A stretch of DNA of 64,000 nt from Coriaria nepalensis (GCA_027186245.1 CP114496.1:2425501-2489500); one strand, 5' to 3'. Shown: positions 53,315 through 63,853, counted from the first letter of the stretch. Notes: generated from the letters alone by a model not told the origin. A program made the numbers and translations.

Positions 53315-53452
53315 TTTTATTTTTTCGCATCTACATTCGTTGTTTTTTCATAATTTTCATAACAAACAGGTTTTTACGATCATGTGTAGTCGTTTCGACT
53401 GCCGTGAATTCTGAAAGTCGGGTATAGCAGAACTGTAAATGTTTCACTTCAC

Positions 53453-53571
53453 GGGTGCGATCATACCAGCACTAATGCACCGGATCCCATCAGAACTCCG
53501 CAGTTAAGTGTGCTTCGGCGAGAGTAGTTCTGAGTTGGGTGACCACCCGGGAAGTCCTCGTGTTGCACCCC
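53453..53571 (+). rRNA. 5S rRNA: 5S rRNA copy 208
   Basis: G64C, A77T, T95C; type-A leader. Confidence 0.97.
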
Positions 53572-53709
53572 TTTTATTTTTTCGCATCTACATTCGTTGT
53601 TTTTTCATAATTTTCATAACAAACAGGTTTTTTAGTTCACGTGTAGTCCTTTCGACTGCCGTGAATTCTTAAAGTGCGGTATAGCAGAACTGTAAATGTT
53701 TCACTTCAC

Positions 53710-53828
53710 GGGTGCGATCATACCAGCACTAATGTTCCGGATTCCATCAGAACTCCGCAATGAAGTGTGCTTGGGCGAGAGTAGTACTGAGTTGGGTGAC
53801 CACTCGGGAAGTCCTCGTGTTGCACCCC
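53710..53828 (+). rRNA. 5S rRNA: 5S rRNA copy 209
   Basis: C26T, A27T, C34T, G51A, T53G. Confidence 0.97.
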
Positions 53829-53966
53829 TTTTATTTTTTCGCATCTACATTCGTTGTTTTTTCATAATTTTCATAACAAACAGGTTTTTAAGATCATGTG
53901 TAGTCGTTTCGACTGCCGTGAATTCTGAAAGTCGGGTATAGCAGAATTGTAAATGTTTCACTTCGC

Positions 53967-54085
53967 GGATGCGATCATACCAGCACTAATGCACCGCATC
54001 CCATCAGAACTCCGCAGTTAAGTGTGCTTGGGCGAGAGTAGTACTGAGTTGGGTGACCACCCGGGTAGTCCTCGTGTCGCACCCC
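53967..54085 (+). rRNA. 5S rRNA: 5S rRNA copy 210
   Basis: G3A, G31C, T95C, A100T, T112C; the BamHI site is lost. Confidence 0.96.
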
Positions 54086-54222
54086 TTTTATTTTTTCGCA
54101 TCTACATTCGTTGTTTTTTCATAATTTTCATAACAAACAGGTTTTTAAGATCATGTGTAGTCGTTTGACTGCCGTGAATTCTGAAAGTCGGGTATAGCAG
54201 AACTTTAAATGTTTCACTTCAC

Positions 54223-54341
54223 GGGTGCGATCATACCAGCACTAATGCACCGGATCCTATCGGAACTCCGCAGTTAAGTGTTTTTGGGCGAGAGTAGTAC
54301 TGAGTTGGGTGACCACTCGGGAAGTCCTCGTGTTGCACCCC
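54223..54341 (+). rRNA. 5S rRNA: 5S rRNA copy 211
   Basis: C36T, A40G, G60T, C61T. Confidence 0.97.
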
Positions 54342-54479
54342 TTTTATTTTTTCGCATCTACATTCGTTGTTTTTTCATAATTTTCATAACAAACAGGTTT
54401 TTAATATCATGTGTAGTCGTTTCGACTGCAGTGAATTCTAAAAGTGGGGTATAGCAGAACTGTAAATGTTTCACTTCAC

Positions 54480-54598
54480 GGGTGCGATCATACCAGCACT
54501 AACGCACCGGATCCCATCAGAACTCCGCAGTTATGTGTGCTTGGGCGAGAGTAGTACTGAGTTGGGTGACCACTCGGGAAGTCCTCGTGTTGCACCCC
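54480..54598 (+). rRNA. 5S rRNA: 5S rRNA copy 212
   Basis: T24C, A55T. Confidence 0.97.
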
Positions 54599-54736
54599 TT
54601 TTATTTTTTCGTATCTACATTCGTTGGTTTTTAATAATTTTCATAACAAACCGGTTTTTTAGTTCATGTGTAGTCGTTTCGACTGCCGTGAATTCTGAAA
54701 CTGCGGTATAGGAGAACTGTAAATGTTTCACTTCCC

Positions 54737-54855
54737 GGGTGCGATCATACCAGCACTAATGCACCGGATCCCATTAGAACTCCGCAGTTATGTGTGCTTG
54801 GGCGAGAGTAGTACTGAGTCGGGTGACCACTCGGGAAGTTCTCATGTTGCACCCC
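54737..54855 (+). rRNA. 5S rRNA: 5S rRNA copy 213
   Basis: C39T, A55T, T84C, C104T, G108A. Confidence 0.97.
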
Positions 54856-54993
54856 TTTTATTTTTTCGCATCTACATTCGTTGTTTTTTCATAATTTTCA
54901 TAACAAACAGGTTTTTAAGATCATGTGTAGTCGTTTCGACTGCCGTGAATTCTGAAAGTGAGATATAGCAGACCAGTAAATGTTACACTCCAC

Positions 54994-55112
54994 GGGTGCG
55001 ATCATACCAGCACTAATGCACCGGATCCCATCAGAACTCCGCAGTTAAGTGTGCTTGGGCGAGAGTAGTACTGAGTTTGGTGACCACTCGGGAAGTCCTC
55101 ATGTTGCACTCC
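54994..55112 (+). rRNA. 5S rRNA: 5S rRNA copy 214
   Basis: G85T, G108A, C117T; leader TTACACTCCAC. Confidence 0.97.
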
Positions 55113-55250
55113 TTTTATTTTTTCGCATCTACATTCGTTGTTTTTTCATAATTTTCATAACAAACAGGTTTTTAAGATCATGTGTAGTCGTTTCGACTGC
55201 CGTGAATTCTGAAAGTGAGATATAGCAGACCAGTAAATGTTACCCAACAC

Positions 55251-55369
55251 GGGTGTGATCATAACAGCACTAATGCACCGGATCCCAGCAGAACTCCGCA
55301 GTGAAGTGTGCTTGGGCGAGAGTAGTACTGAGTTGGGTGACCACTCGGGAAGTCCTCGTGTTGCACCCC
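55251..55369 (+). rRNA. 5S rRNA: 5S rRNA copy 215
   Basis: Chimeric: type-B leader and 5' half (C6T, C14A, T38G), then T53G and a type-A 3' half. Confidence 0.96.
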
Positions 55370-55507
55370 TTTTATTTTTTCGCATCTACATTCGTTGTTT
55401 TTTCATAATTTTCATAACAAACAGGTTTTTAAGATCATGTGTAGTCGTTTCGACTGCCGTGAATTCTGAAAGTCGGGTATAGCAGAATTGTAAATGTTTC
55501 ACTTCGC

Positions 55508-55626
55508 GGGTGCGATTATACCAGCACTAATGCACCGCATCCCATCAGAACTCCGCAGTTAAGTGTGCTTGGGCGAGAGTAGTACTGAGTTGGGTGACCA
55601 CTCGGGTAGTCCTCGTGTCGCACCCC
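55508..55626 (+). rRNA. 5S rRNA: 5S rRNA copy 216
   Basis: C10T, G31C, A100T, T112C. Confidence 0.96.
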
Positions 55627-55763
55627 TTTTATTTTTTCGCATCTACATTCGTTGTTTTTTCATAATTTTCATAACAAACAGGTTTTTAAGATCATGTGTA
55701 GTCGTTTGACTGCCGTGAATTCTGAAAGTCGGGTATAGCAGAACTTTAAATGTTTCGCTTCAC

Positions 55764-55882
55764 GGGTGCGATCATACCAGCACTAATGCACCGGATCCCA
55801 TCGGAACTCCGCAGTTAAGTGTGCTTGGGCGAGAGTAGTACTGAGTTGGGTGACCACTCGGGAAGTCCTCGTGCTGCACCCC
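55764..55882 (+). rRNA. 5S rRNA: 5S rRNA copy 217
   Basis: A40G, T111C. Confidence 0.97.
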
Positions 55883-56020
55883 TTTTATTTTTTCGCATCT
55901 ACATTCGTTGTTTTTTCATAATTTTCATAACAAACAGGTTTTTAATATCATGTGTAGTCGTTTCGACTGCAGTGAATTCTAAAAGTGGGGTATAGCAGAA
56001 CTGTAAATGTTTCACTTCAC

Positions 56021-56139
56021 GGGTGCGATCATACCAGCAGTAACGCACCGGATTCCATCAGAACTCCGCAGTTATGTGTGCTTGGGCGAGAGTAGTACTG
56101 AGTTGGGTGACCACTCGGGAAGTCCTCGTGTTGCACCCC
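56021..56139 (+). rRNA. 5S rRNA: 5S rRNA copy 218
   Basis: C20G, T24C, C34T, A55T. Confidence 0.97.
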
Positions 56140-56277
56140 TTTTATTTTTTCGTATCTACATTCGTTGTTTTTTAATAATTTTCGTAACAAACCGGTTTTT
56201 TAGTTCATGTGTAGTCGTTTCGACTGCCGTGAATTCTGAAACTGCGGTATAGGAGAACTGTAAATGTTTCACTTCCC

Positions 56278-56396
56278 GGGTGCGATCATACCAGCACTAA
56301 TGCACCGGATCCCATTAGAACTCCGCAGTTATGTGTGCTTGGGCGAGAGTAGTACTGAGTCGGGTGACCACTCGGGAAGTTCTCATGTTGCACCCC
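56278..56396 (+). rRNA. 5S rRNA: 5S rRNA copy 219
   Basis: As copy 213. Confidence 0.97.
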
Positions 56397-56534
56397 TTTT
56401 ATTTTTTCGCATCTACATTCGTTGTTTTTTCATAATTTTCATAACAAACAGGTTTTTAAGATCATGTGTAGTCGTTTCGACTGCCGTGAATTCTGAAAGT
56501 GAGATATAGCAGACCAGTAAATGTTACACTCCAC

Positions 56535-56653
56535 GGGTGCGATCATACCAGCACTAATTCACCGGATCCCATCAGAACTCTGTAGTTAAGTGTGCTTGGG
56601 CGAGAGTAGTACTGAGTTGGGGGACGACTCGGGAAGTCCTCGTGTTGCCCCTT
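56535..56653 (+). rRNA. 5S rRNA: 5S rRNA copy 220
   Basis: G25T, C47T, C49T, T88G, C92G, A115C, C118T, C119T; C box and 3' end both altered. Confidence 0.95.
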
Positions 56654-56791
56654 TTTTATTTTTTCGCATCTACATTCGTTGTTTTTTCATAATTTTCATA
56701 ACAAACAGGTTTTTAAGATCATGTGTAGTCGTTTCGACTGCCGTGAATTCTGAAAGTGAGATATAGCAGACCAGTAAATGTTACCCAACAC

Positions 56792-56910
56792 GGGTGTGAT
56801 CATAACAGCACTAATGCACCGGATCCCAGCAGAACTCCGCAGTTAAGTGTGCTTGGGCGAAAGTAGTACTGAGTTTGGTGACCACTCGGGAAGTCCTCGT
56901 GTTGCACTCC
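56792..56910 (+). rRNA. 5S rRNA: 5S rRNA copy 221
   Basis: Type B: C6T, C14A, T38G, G70A, G85T, C117T. Confidence 0.97.
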
Positions 56911-57048
56911 TTTTGTTTTTTCGCATCTGCATTCGTTGTTTTTTCATAATTTTCATAACAAACAGCTTTTTAAGATCATGTGTAGTCGTTTCGACTACCG
57001 TGAATTCTGAAAGTGAGATATAGCAGACCAGTAAATGTTACCCAACAC

Positions 57049-57167
57049 GGGTGCGATCATACGAGCACTAATGCACCGGATCCCAGCAGAACTCCGCAGT
57101 TAAGTGTGCTTGGGCGAGAGTAGTACTGAGTTTGGTGACCACTCGGGAAGTCCTCGTGTTGCACTCC
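57049..57167 (+). rRNA. 5S rRNA: 5S rRNA copy 222
   Basis: C15G, T38G, G85T, C117T. Confidence 0.97.
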
Positions 57168-57305
57168 TTTTGTTTTTTCGCATCTACATTCGTTGTTTTT
57201 TCATAATTTTCATAACAAACAGGTTTTTAAGATCATGTGTAGTCGTTTCGACTGCCGTGAATTCTGAAAGTGAGATATAGCAGACCAGTAAATGTTACCC
57301 AACAC

Positions 57306-57424
57306 GGGTGCGATCATAACAACACTAATGTATCGGATCCCAGCAGAACTCCGCAGTTAAACGTGCTTGGGCGAGAGTAGTACTGAGTTTGGTGACCACT
57401 CGGGAAGTCCTCGTGTTGCACTCC
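57306..57424 (+). rRNA. 5S rRNA: 5S rRNA copy 223
   Basis: C14A, G17A, C26T, C28T, T38G, G56A, T57C, G85T, C117T. Confidence 0.96.
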
Positions 57425-57562
57425 TTTTGTTTTTTCGCATCTACATTCGTTGTTTTTTCATAATTTTCATAACAAACAGCTTTTTAAGATCATGTGTAGT
57501 CGTTTCAACTGCCGTGAATTCTGAAAGTGAGATATAGCAGACCAGTAAATGTTACCCAACAC

Positions 57563-57681
57563 GGGTGCGATCATACCAGCACTAATGCACCGGATCCCAT
57601 CAGAACTCCGCAATTAAGTGTGCTTGGGCGAGAGTAGTACTGAGGTTGGTGACCACTCGGGAAGTCCCTGTGTTGCACTCC
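57563..57681 (+). rRNA. 5S rRNA: 5S rRNA copy 224
   Basis: G51A, T83G, G85T, T106C, C107T, C117T. Confidence 0.97.
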
Positions 57682-57819
57682 TTTTATTTTTTCGCATCTA
57701 CATTCGTTGTTTTTTCATAATTTTGATAACAAACAGGTTTTTAAGATCATGTGTAGTCGTTTCGACTGCCGTGAATTCTGAAAGTGAGATATAGCAGACC
57801 AGTAAATGTTACACTCCAC

Positions 57820-57938
57820 GGGTGCGATCATACCAGCACTAATACACCGGATCCCATCAGAACTCCGCAGTTAAGTGTGCTTGGGCGAGAGTAGTACTGA
57901 GTTTGGTGACCACTCGGGAAGTCCTCATGTTGCACTCC
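57820..57938 (+). rRNA. 5S rRNA: 5S rRNA copy 225
   Basis: G25A, G85T, G108A, C117T; leader TTACACTCCAC as copy 214. Confidence 0.97.
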
Positions 57939-58076
57939 TTTTATTTTTTCGCATCTACATTCGTTGTTTTTTCATAATTTTCATAACAAACAGATTTTTA
58001 AGATCATGTGTAGTCGTTTCGACTGCCGTGAATTCTGAAAGTGAGATATAGCAGACCAGTAAATGTTACCCAACAC

Positions 58077-58195
58077 GGGTGCGACCATAACAGCACTAAT
58101 GCACCGGATCCCAGCAGAACTCCGCAGTTAAGTGTGCTTGGGCGAGAGTAGTACTGAGTTTGGTGACCACTCGGGAAGTCCTCGTGTTGCACTCC
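58077..58195 (+). rRNA. 5S rRNA: 5S rRNA copy 226
   Basis: T9C, C14A, T38G, G85T, C117T. Confidence 0.97.
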
Positions 58196-58333
58196 TTTTG
58201 TTTTTTCGCATCTACATTCGTTGTTTTTTCATAATTTTCATAACAAACAGGTTTTTAAGATCATGTGTAGTCGTTTCGACTGCCGTGAATTCTGAAAGTG
58301 AGATATAGCAGACCAGTAAATGTTACCCAACAC

Positions 58334-58452
58334 GGGTGCGATCATACCAGCACTAATGCACCGGATCCCATCATAACTCCGCAGTTAAGTGTGCTTGGGC
58401 GAGAGTAGTACCGAGTTTGGTGACCACTCGGGAAGTCCTCGTGTTGCACTCC
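58334..58452 (+). rRNA. 5S rRNA: 5S rRNA copy 227
   Basis: G41T, T79C, G85T, C117T. Confidence 0.97.
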
Positions 58453-58590
58453 TTTTGTTTTTTCGCATCTACATTCGTTGTTTTTTCATAATTTTCATAA
58501 CAAACAGCTTTTTAAGATCATGTGTAGTCGTTTCGACTGCCGTGAATTCTGAAAGTGAGATATAGCAGACCAGTAAATGTTACCCAACAC

Positions 58591-58709
58591 GGGTGCGATC
58601 ATAACAGCACTAATGCACCGGATCCCAGCAGAACTCCGCAGTTAAGTGTGCTTGGGCGAGAGTAGTACTGAGTTTGGTGACCACTCGGGAAGTCCTCGTG
58701 TTGCACTCC
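58591..58709 (+). rRNA. 5S rRNA: 5S rRNA copy 228
   Basis: Plain type B: C14A, T38G, G85T, C117T. Confidence 0.97.
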
Positions 58710-58847
58710 TTTTGTTTTTTCGCATCTACATTCGTTGTTTTTTCATAATTTTCATAACAAACAGGTTTTTAAGATCATGTGTAGTCGTTTCGACTGCCGT
58801 GAATTCTGAAAGTGAGATATAGCAGACCAGTAAATGTTACCCAACAC

Positions 58848-58966
58848 GGGTGCGACCATAACAGCACTAATGCACCGGATCCCAGCAGAACTCCGCAGTT
58901 AAGTGTGCTTGGGCGAGAGTAGTACTGAGTTTGGTGACCACTCGGGAAGTCCTCGTGTTGCACTCC
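58848..58966 (+). rRNA. 5S rRNA: 5S rRNA copy 229
   Basis: As copy 226. Confidence 0.97.
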
Positions 58967-59104
58967 TTTTGTTTTTTCGCATCACCATTCGTTGTTTTTT
59001 CATAATTTTCATAACAAACATGTTTTTAAGATCATGTGTAGTCGTTTCGACTGCCGTGAATTCTGAAAGTGAGATATAGCAGACCAGTAAATGTTACCCA
59101 ACAC

Positions 59105-59223
59105 GGGTGCGATCATACCAGCACTAATGCACCGGATCCCATCATAACTCCGCAGTTAAGTGTGCTTGGGCGAGAGTAGTACCGAGTTTGGTGACCACTC
59201 GGGAAGTCCTCGTGTTGCACTCC
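59105..59223 (+). rRNA. 5S rRNA: 5S rRNA copy 230
   Basis: As copy 227. Confidence 0.97.
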
Positions 59224-59361
59224 TTTTGTTTTTTCGCATCTACATTCGTTGTTTTTTCATAATTTTCATAACAAACAGCTTTTTAAGATCATGTGTAGTC
59301 GTTTCGACTGCCGTGAATTCTGAAAGTGAGATATAGCAGACCAGTAAATGTTACCCAACAC

Positions 59362-59480
59362 GGGTGCGATCATAACAGCACTAATGCACCGGATCCCAGC
59401 AGAACTCCGCAGTTAGGTGTGCTTGGGCGAGAGTAGTACTGAGTTTGGTGACCACTCGGGAAGTCCTCGTGTTGCACTCC
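59362..59480 (+). rRNA. 5S rRNA: 5S rRNA copy 231
   Basis: Plain type B plus A55G. Confidence 0.97.
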
Positions 59481-59618
59481 TTTTGTTTTTTCGCATCTAC
59501 ATTCGTTGTTTTTTCATAATTTTCATAACAAACAGCTTTTTAAGATCATGTGTAGTCGTTTCGACTGCCGTGAATTCTGAAAGTGAGATATAGCCGACCA
59601 GTAAATGTTACCCAACAC

Positions 59619-59737
59619 GGGTGCGATCATAACAGCACTAATGCACCGGATCCCAGCAGAACTCCGCAGTTAAGTGTGCTTGGGCGAGTGTAGTACTGAG
59701 TTTGGTGACCACTCGGGAAGTCCTCGTGTTGCACTCC
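59619..59737 (+). rRNA. 5S rRNA: 5S rRNA copy 232
   Basis: Plain type B plus A71T. Confidence 0.97.
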
Positions 59738-59875
59738 TTTTGTTTTTTCTCATCTATATTCGTTGTTTTTTCATAATTTTCATAACAAACAGGTTTTTAA
59801 GACCATGTGTAGTCGTTTCGACTGCCGTGAATTCTGAAAGTGAGATATAGCAGACCAGTAAATGTTACCCAACAC

Positions 59876-59994
59876 GGGTGCGATCATAACAGCACTAATG
59901 CACCGGATCCCAGCAGAACTCCGCAGTTATGTGTGCTTGGGCGATAGTAGTACTGAGTTGGGTGATCACTCGGGAAGTCCTCGTGTTGCACCCC
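59876..59994 (+). rRNA. 5S rRNA: 5S rRNA copy 233
   Basis: C14A, T38G, A55T, G70T, C91T; 3' half is type A; terminator T5-C-T6. Confidence 0.97.
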
Positions 59995-60133
59995 TTTTTC
60001 TTTTTTCGCATCTACATTCGTTGTTTTTTCATAATTTTCATAACAAACAGGTTTTTAAGATCATGTGTAGTCGTTTCGACTGCCGTGAATTCTGAAAGTG
60101 AGATATAGCAGACCAGTAAATGTTACCCAACAC

Positions 60134-60252
60134 GGGTGCGATCATAACAGCACTAATGGACCGGATCCCAGCAGAACTCCCCAGTTAAGTGTGCTTGCGC
60201 GAGAGTAGTACTGAGTTTGGTGACCACTCGGGAAGCCCTCGTGTTGCACTCC
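60134..60252 (+). rRNA. 5S rRNA: 5S rRNA copy 234
   Basis: C14A, C26G, T38G, G48C, G65C, G85T, T103C, C117T. Confidence 0.96.
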
Positions 60253-60390
60253 TTTTATTTTTTCGCGTCCACATTCGTTATTTTTTCATAATTTTCATAA
60301 CAAACAGGTTTTTAAGATCATGTGTAGTCGTTTCGACTGCCATGAATTCTGAAAGTGAGATATAGCAGACCAGTAAATGTTACCCAACAC

Positions 60391-60509
60391 GGGTGCGATC
60401 ATAACAGCACTAATGCACCGGATCCCAGCAGAATTCCGCAGTTAAGTGTGCTTGGGCGAGAGTAGTACTGAGTTTGGTGACCACTCGGGAAGTCCTCGTG
60501 TTGCACTCC
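60391..60509 (+). rRNA. 5S rRNA: 5S rRNA copy 235
   Basis: Plain type B plus C44T. Confidence 0.97.
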
Positions 60510-60647
60510 TTTTATTTTTTCGCATCTACATTCGTTATTTTTTCATAATTTTCATAACAAACAGGTTTTTAAGATCATGTGTAGTCGTTTCGACTGCAGT
60601 GAATTCTGAAAGTGAGATATAGCAGACTAGTAAATGTTGCCCAACAC

Positions 60648-60766
60648 GGGTGCGATCATACCAGCAGTAATGCACCAGATTCCATCAGAACTCTGCAGTT
60701 AAGTGTGCTTGGGCGAGGGTAGTACTGAGTTGGGTGATCACTCGGGAAGTCCTCGTGTTGCACCCC
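60648..60766 (+). rRNA. 5S rRNA: 5S rRNA copy 236
   Basis: C20G, G30A, C34T, C47T, A71G, C91T; terminator T5-C-T6. Confidence 0.96.
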
Positions 60767-60905
60767 TTTTTCTTTTTTCGCATCTACATTTGTTGTTTTT
60801 TCATATTTTTGATAACAAACAGGTTTTTTAGATCATGTGTAGTCGTTTCGACTGCCGTGAATTCTGAAAGTGAGATATAGCAGACCAGTAAATGTTACCC
60901 AACAC

Positions 60906-61024
60906 GGGTGCGATTATAACAGCACTAATGCACCGGATCCCAGCAGAACTTCGAAGTTAATTGTGCTTGGGCGAGAGTAGTACTGAGTTGGGTGACCACT
61001 CGGGAAGTCCTCGTGTTGCACTCC
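60906..61024 (+). rRNA. 5S rRNA: 5S rRNA copy 237
   Basis: C10T, C14A, T38G, C46T, C49A, G56T, C117T; the following spacer matches that of copy 229. Confidence 0.96.
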
Positions 61025-61162
61025 TTTTGTTTTTTCGCATCACCATTCGTTGTTTTTTCATAATTTTCATAACAAACATGTTTTTAAGATCATGTGTAGT
61101 CGTTTCGACTGCCGTGAATTCTGAAAGTGAGATATAGCAGACCAGTAAATGTTACCCAACAC

Positions 61163-61281
61163 GGGTGCGATCATACCAGCACTAATGCACCGGATCCCAT
61201 CATAACTCCGCAGTTAAGTGTGCTTGGGCGAGAGTAGTACCGAGTTTGGTGACCACTCGGGAAGTCCTCGTGTTGCACTCC
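61163..61281 (+). rRNA. 5S rRNA: 5S rRNA copy 238
   Basis: As copy 230. Confidence 0.97.
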
Positions 61282-61419
61282 TTTTGTTTTTTCGCATCTA
61301 CATTCGTTGTTTTTTCATAATTTTCATAACAAACAGCTTTTTAAGATCATGTGTAGTCGTTTCGACTGCCGTGAATTCTGAAAGTGAGATATAGCAGACC
61401 AGTAAATGTTACCCAACAC

Positions 61420-61538
61420 GGGTGCGATCATAACAGCACTAATGCACCGGATCCCAGCAGAACTCCGCAGTTAGGTGTGCTTGGGCGAGAGTAGTACTGA
61501 GTTTGGTGACCACTCGGGAAGTCCTCGTGTTGCACTCC
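61420..61538 (+). rRNA. 5S rRNA: 5S rRNA copy 239
   Basis: As copy 231. Confidence 0.97.
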
Positions 61539-61676
61539 TTTTGTTTTTTCGCATCTACATTCGTTGTTTTTTCATAATTTTCATAACAAACAGCTTTTTA
61601 AGATCATGTGTAGTCGTTTCGACTGCCGTGAATTCTGAAAGTGAGATATAGCCGACCAGTAAATGTTACCCAACAC

Positions 61677-61795
61677 GGGTGCGATCATAACAGCACTAAT
61701 GCACCGGATCCCAGCAGAACTCCGCAGTTAAGTGTGCTTGGGCGAGTGTAGTACTGAGTTTGGTGACCACTCGGGAAGTCCTCGTGTTGCACTCC
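61677..61795 (+). rRNA. 5S rRNA: 5S rRNA copy 240
   Basis: As copy 232. Confidence 0.97.
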
Positions 61796-61933
61796 TTTTG
61801 TTTTTTCTCATCTATATTCGTTGTTTTTTCATAATTTTCATAACAAACAGGTTTTTAAGATCATGTGTAGTCGTTTCGACAGCCGTGAATTCTGAAAGTG
61901 AGATATAGCAGACCAGTAAATGTTACCCAACAC

Positions 61934-62052
61934 GGGTGCGATCATAACAGCACTAATGCACCGGATCCCAGCAGAACTCCGCAGTTATGTGTGCTTGGGC
62001 GATAGTAGTACTGAGTTGGGTGATCACTCGGGAAGTCCTCGTGTTGCACCCC
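61934..62052 (+). rRNA. 5S rRNA: 5S rRNA copy 241
   Basis: As copy 233. Confidence 0.97.
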
Positions 62053-62191
62053 TTTTTCTTTTTTCGCATCTACATTCGTTGTTTTTTCATAATTTTCATA
62101 ACAAACAGGTTTTTAAGATCATGTGTAGTCGTTTCGACTGCCGTGAATTCTGAAAGTGAGATATAGCAGACCAGTAAATGTTACCCAACAC

Positions 62192-62310
62192 GGGTGCGAT
62201 CATAACAGCACTAATGGACCGGATCCCAGCAGAACTCCCCAGTTAAGTGTGCTTGCGCGAGAGTAGTACTGAGTTTGGTGACCACTCGGGAAGCCCTCGT
62301 GTTGCACTCC
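62192..62310 (+). rRNA. 5S rRNA: 5S rRNA copy 242
   Basis: As copy 234. Confidence 0.96.
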
Positions 62311-62448
62311 TTTTATTTTTTCGCGTCCACATTCGTTATTTTTTCATAATTTTCATAACAAACAGGTTTTTAAGATCATGTGTAGTCGTTTCGACTGCCG
62401 TGAATTCTGAAAGTGAGATATAGCAGACCAGTAAATGTTACCCAACAC

Positions 62449-62567
62449 GGGTGCGATCATAACAGCACTAATGCACCGGATCCCAGCAGAATTCCGCAGT
62501 TAAGTGTGCTTGGGCGAGAGTAGTACTGAGTTTGGTGACCACTCGGGAAGTCCTCGTGTTGCACTCC
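62449..62567 (+). rRNA. 5S rRNA: 5S rRNA copy 243
   Basis: As copy 235. Confidence 0.97.
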
Positions 62568-62705
62568 TTTTATTTTTTCGCATCTACATTCGTTATTTTT
62601 TCATAATTTTCATAACAAACAGGTTTTTAAGATCATGTGTAGTCGTTTCGACTGCAGTGAATTCTGAAAGTGAGATATAGCAGAATAGTAAATGTTGCCC
62701 AACAC

Positions 62706-62824
62706 GGGTGCGATCATACCAGCAGTAATGCACCAGATTCCATCAGAACTCTGCAGTTAAGTGTGCTTGGGCGAGGGTAGTACTGAGTTGGGTGATCACT
62801 CGGGAAGTCCTCGTGTTGCACCCC
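62706..62824 (+). rRNA. 5S rRNA: 5S rRNA copy 244
   Basis: As copy 236. Confidence 0.96.
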
Positions 62825-62963
62825 TTTTTCTTTTTTCGCATCTACATTTGTTGTTTTTTCATATTTTTGATAACAAACAGGTTTTTTAGATCATGTGTAG
62901 TCGTTTCGACTGCCGTGAATTCTGAAAGTGAGATATAGCAGACCAGTAAATGTTACCCAACAC

Positions 62964-63082
62964 GGGTGCGATTATAACAGCACTAATGCACCGGATCCCA
63001 GCAGAACTTTGAAGTTAATTGTGCTTGGGCGAGAGTAGTACTGAGTTGGGTGACCACTCGGGAAGTCCTCGTGTTGCACCCC
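62964..63082 (+). rRNA. 5S rRNA: 5S rRNA copy 245
   Basis: C10T, C14A, T38G, C46T, C47T, C49A, G56T; unlike copy 237 the 3' end is type A. Confidence 0.96.
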
Positions 63083-63220
63083 TTTTATTTTTTCGCTTCT
63101 ACATTCGTTGTTTTTTCATAATTTTCATAACCAACAGGTTTTTAAGATCATGTGTAGTCGTTTCGACTGCCGTGAAATATGAAAGTGAGATATAGCAGAC
63201 CAGTAAATGTTACCCTCCAC

Positions 63221-63339
63221 GGGTGCGATCATACCAGCACTAATGCACCGGATCCCATCAGAACTCCGTAGTAAAGTGTGCTTGGGCGAGAGTAGTACTG
63301 AGTTGGGTGATCACTCGGGAAGTCCTCGTGTTGCACTCC
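63221..63339 (+). rRNA. 5S rRNA: 5S rRNA copy 246
   Basis: C49T, T53A, C91T, C117T; leader TTACCCTCCAC. Confidence 0.97.
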
Positions 63340-63477
63340 TTTTATTTTTTCGCATCTACATTCGTTGTTTTTTCATAGTTTTCATAACAAACAGGTTTTT
63401 AAGATCATGTGTAGTCGTTTCGACTGCCGTGAATTCTGGAAGTGAGATATAGCAGACCAGTAAATGTCACCCAACAC

Positions 63478-63596
63478 GGGTGCGATCATAACAGCACTAA
63501 TGCACCGGATCCCAGCAGAACTCCGCAGTTAAGTGTGCTTGGGCGAGAGTAGTACTGAGTTTGGTGACCACTCGGGAAGTCCTCGTGTTGCACTCC
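63478..63596 (+). rRNA. 5S rRNA: 5S rRNA copy 247
   Basis: Plain type B. Confidence 0.97.
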
Positions 63597-63734
63597 TTTT
63601 ATTTTTTCGCATCTATATTCGTTGTTTTTTCATAATTTTCATAACAAATAGGTTTTTAAGATCATGTGTAGCCGTTTCGACTGCCGTGAATTCTGAAAGT
63701 GGGATACAGCAGACCAGTAAATGTTACCCAACAC

Positions 63735-63853
63735 GGGTGCGATCATAACAGCACTAATGCACCGGATCCCAGCAGAACTCCGCAGTTAAGTGTGCTTGGG
63801 CGAGAGTAGTACTGAGTTTGGTGACCACTCGGGAAGTCCTCGTGTTGCACTCC
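63735..63853 (+). rRNA. 5S rRNA: 5S rRNA copy 248
   Basis: Plain type B. Confidence 0.97.

Larger units (their letters stand above)
53967..56791 (+). repeat. 6-unit duplication (copies 210-214 / 216-220)
   Basis: Genes with G31C/A100T/T112C, A40G, T24C/A55T and T84C/G108A recur in the same order 1541 bp later. Spacer changes (GTCGTTTGACTG and TTTAGTTCATG) move with them. Confidence 0.8.
58077..59618 (+). repeat. 3-unit duplication (copies 226-228 / 229-231)
   Basis: Two 771-bp blocks carry GCGACCATAAC, CATAACTCC and a plain type-B gene in order. Confidence 0.8.
59105..63220 (+). repeat. 8-unit higher-order duplication (copies 230-237 / 238-245)
   Basis: Two adjoining 2058-bp blocks, 59105-61162 and 61163-63220. 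All eight genes match in order, including T5-C-T6 spacers that add one base in two units. Confidence 0.88.

Noticed and set aside
3210..58963. Minus-strand reading frames of 62-80 codons
   Set aside because: Antisense of the same repeat, present only where chance indels keep the frame open.
185..63748. Dozens of + strand open reading frames of 60-110 codons with nearly the same product, starting at ATGTTTCAC or ATGTTACCC in the leader
   Set aside because: They are the 5S repeat read in one frame. They appear only in copies where a change such as T53G, T53C or T53A removes the TAA at 53-55 and vanish in the others, with no codon bias or start signal. They cover the rRNA gene and its terminator.
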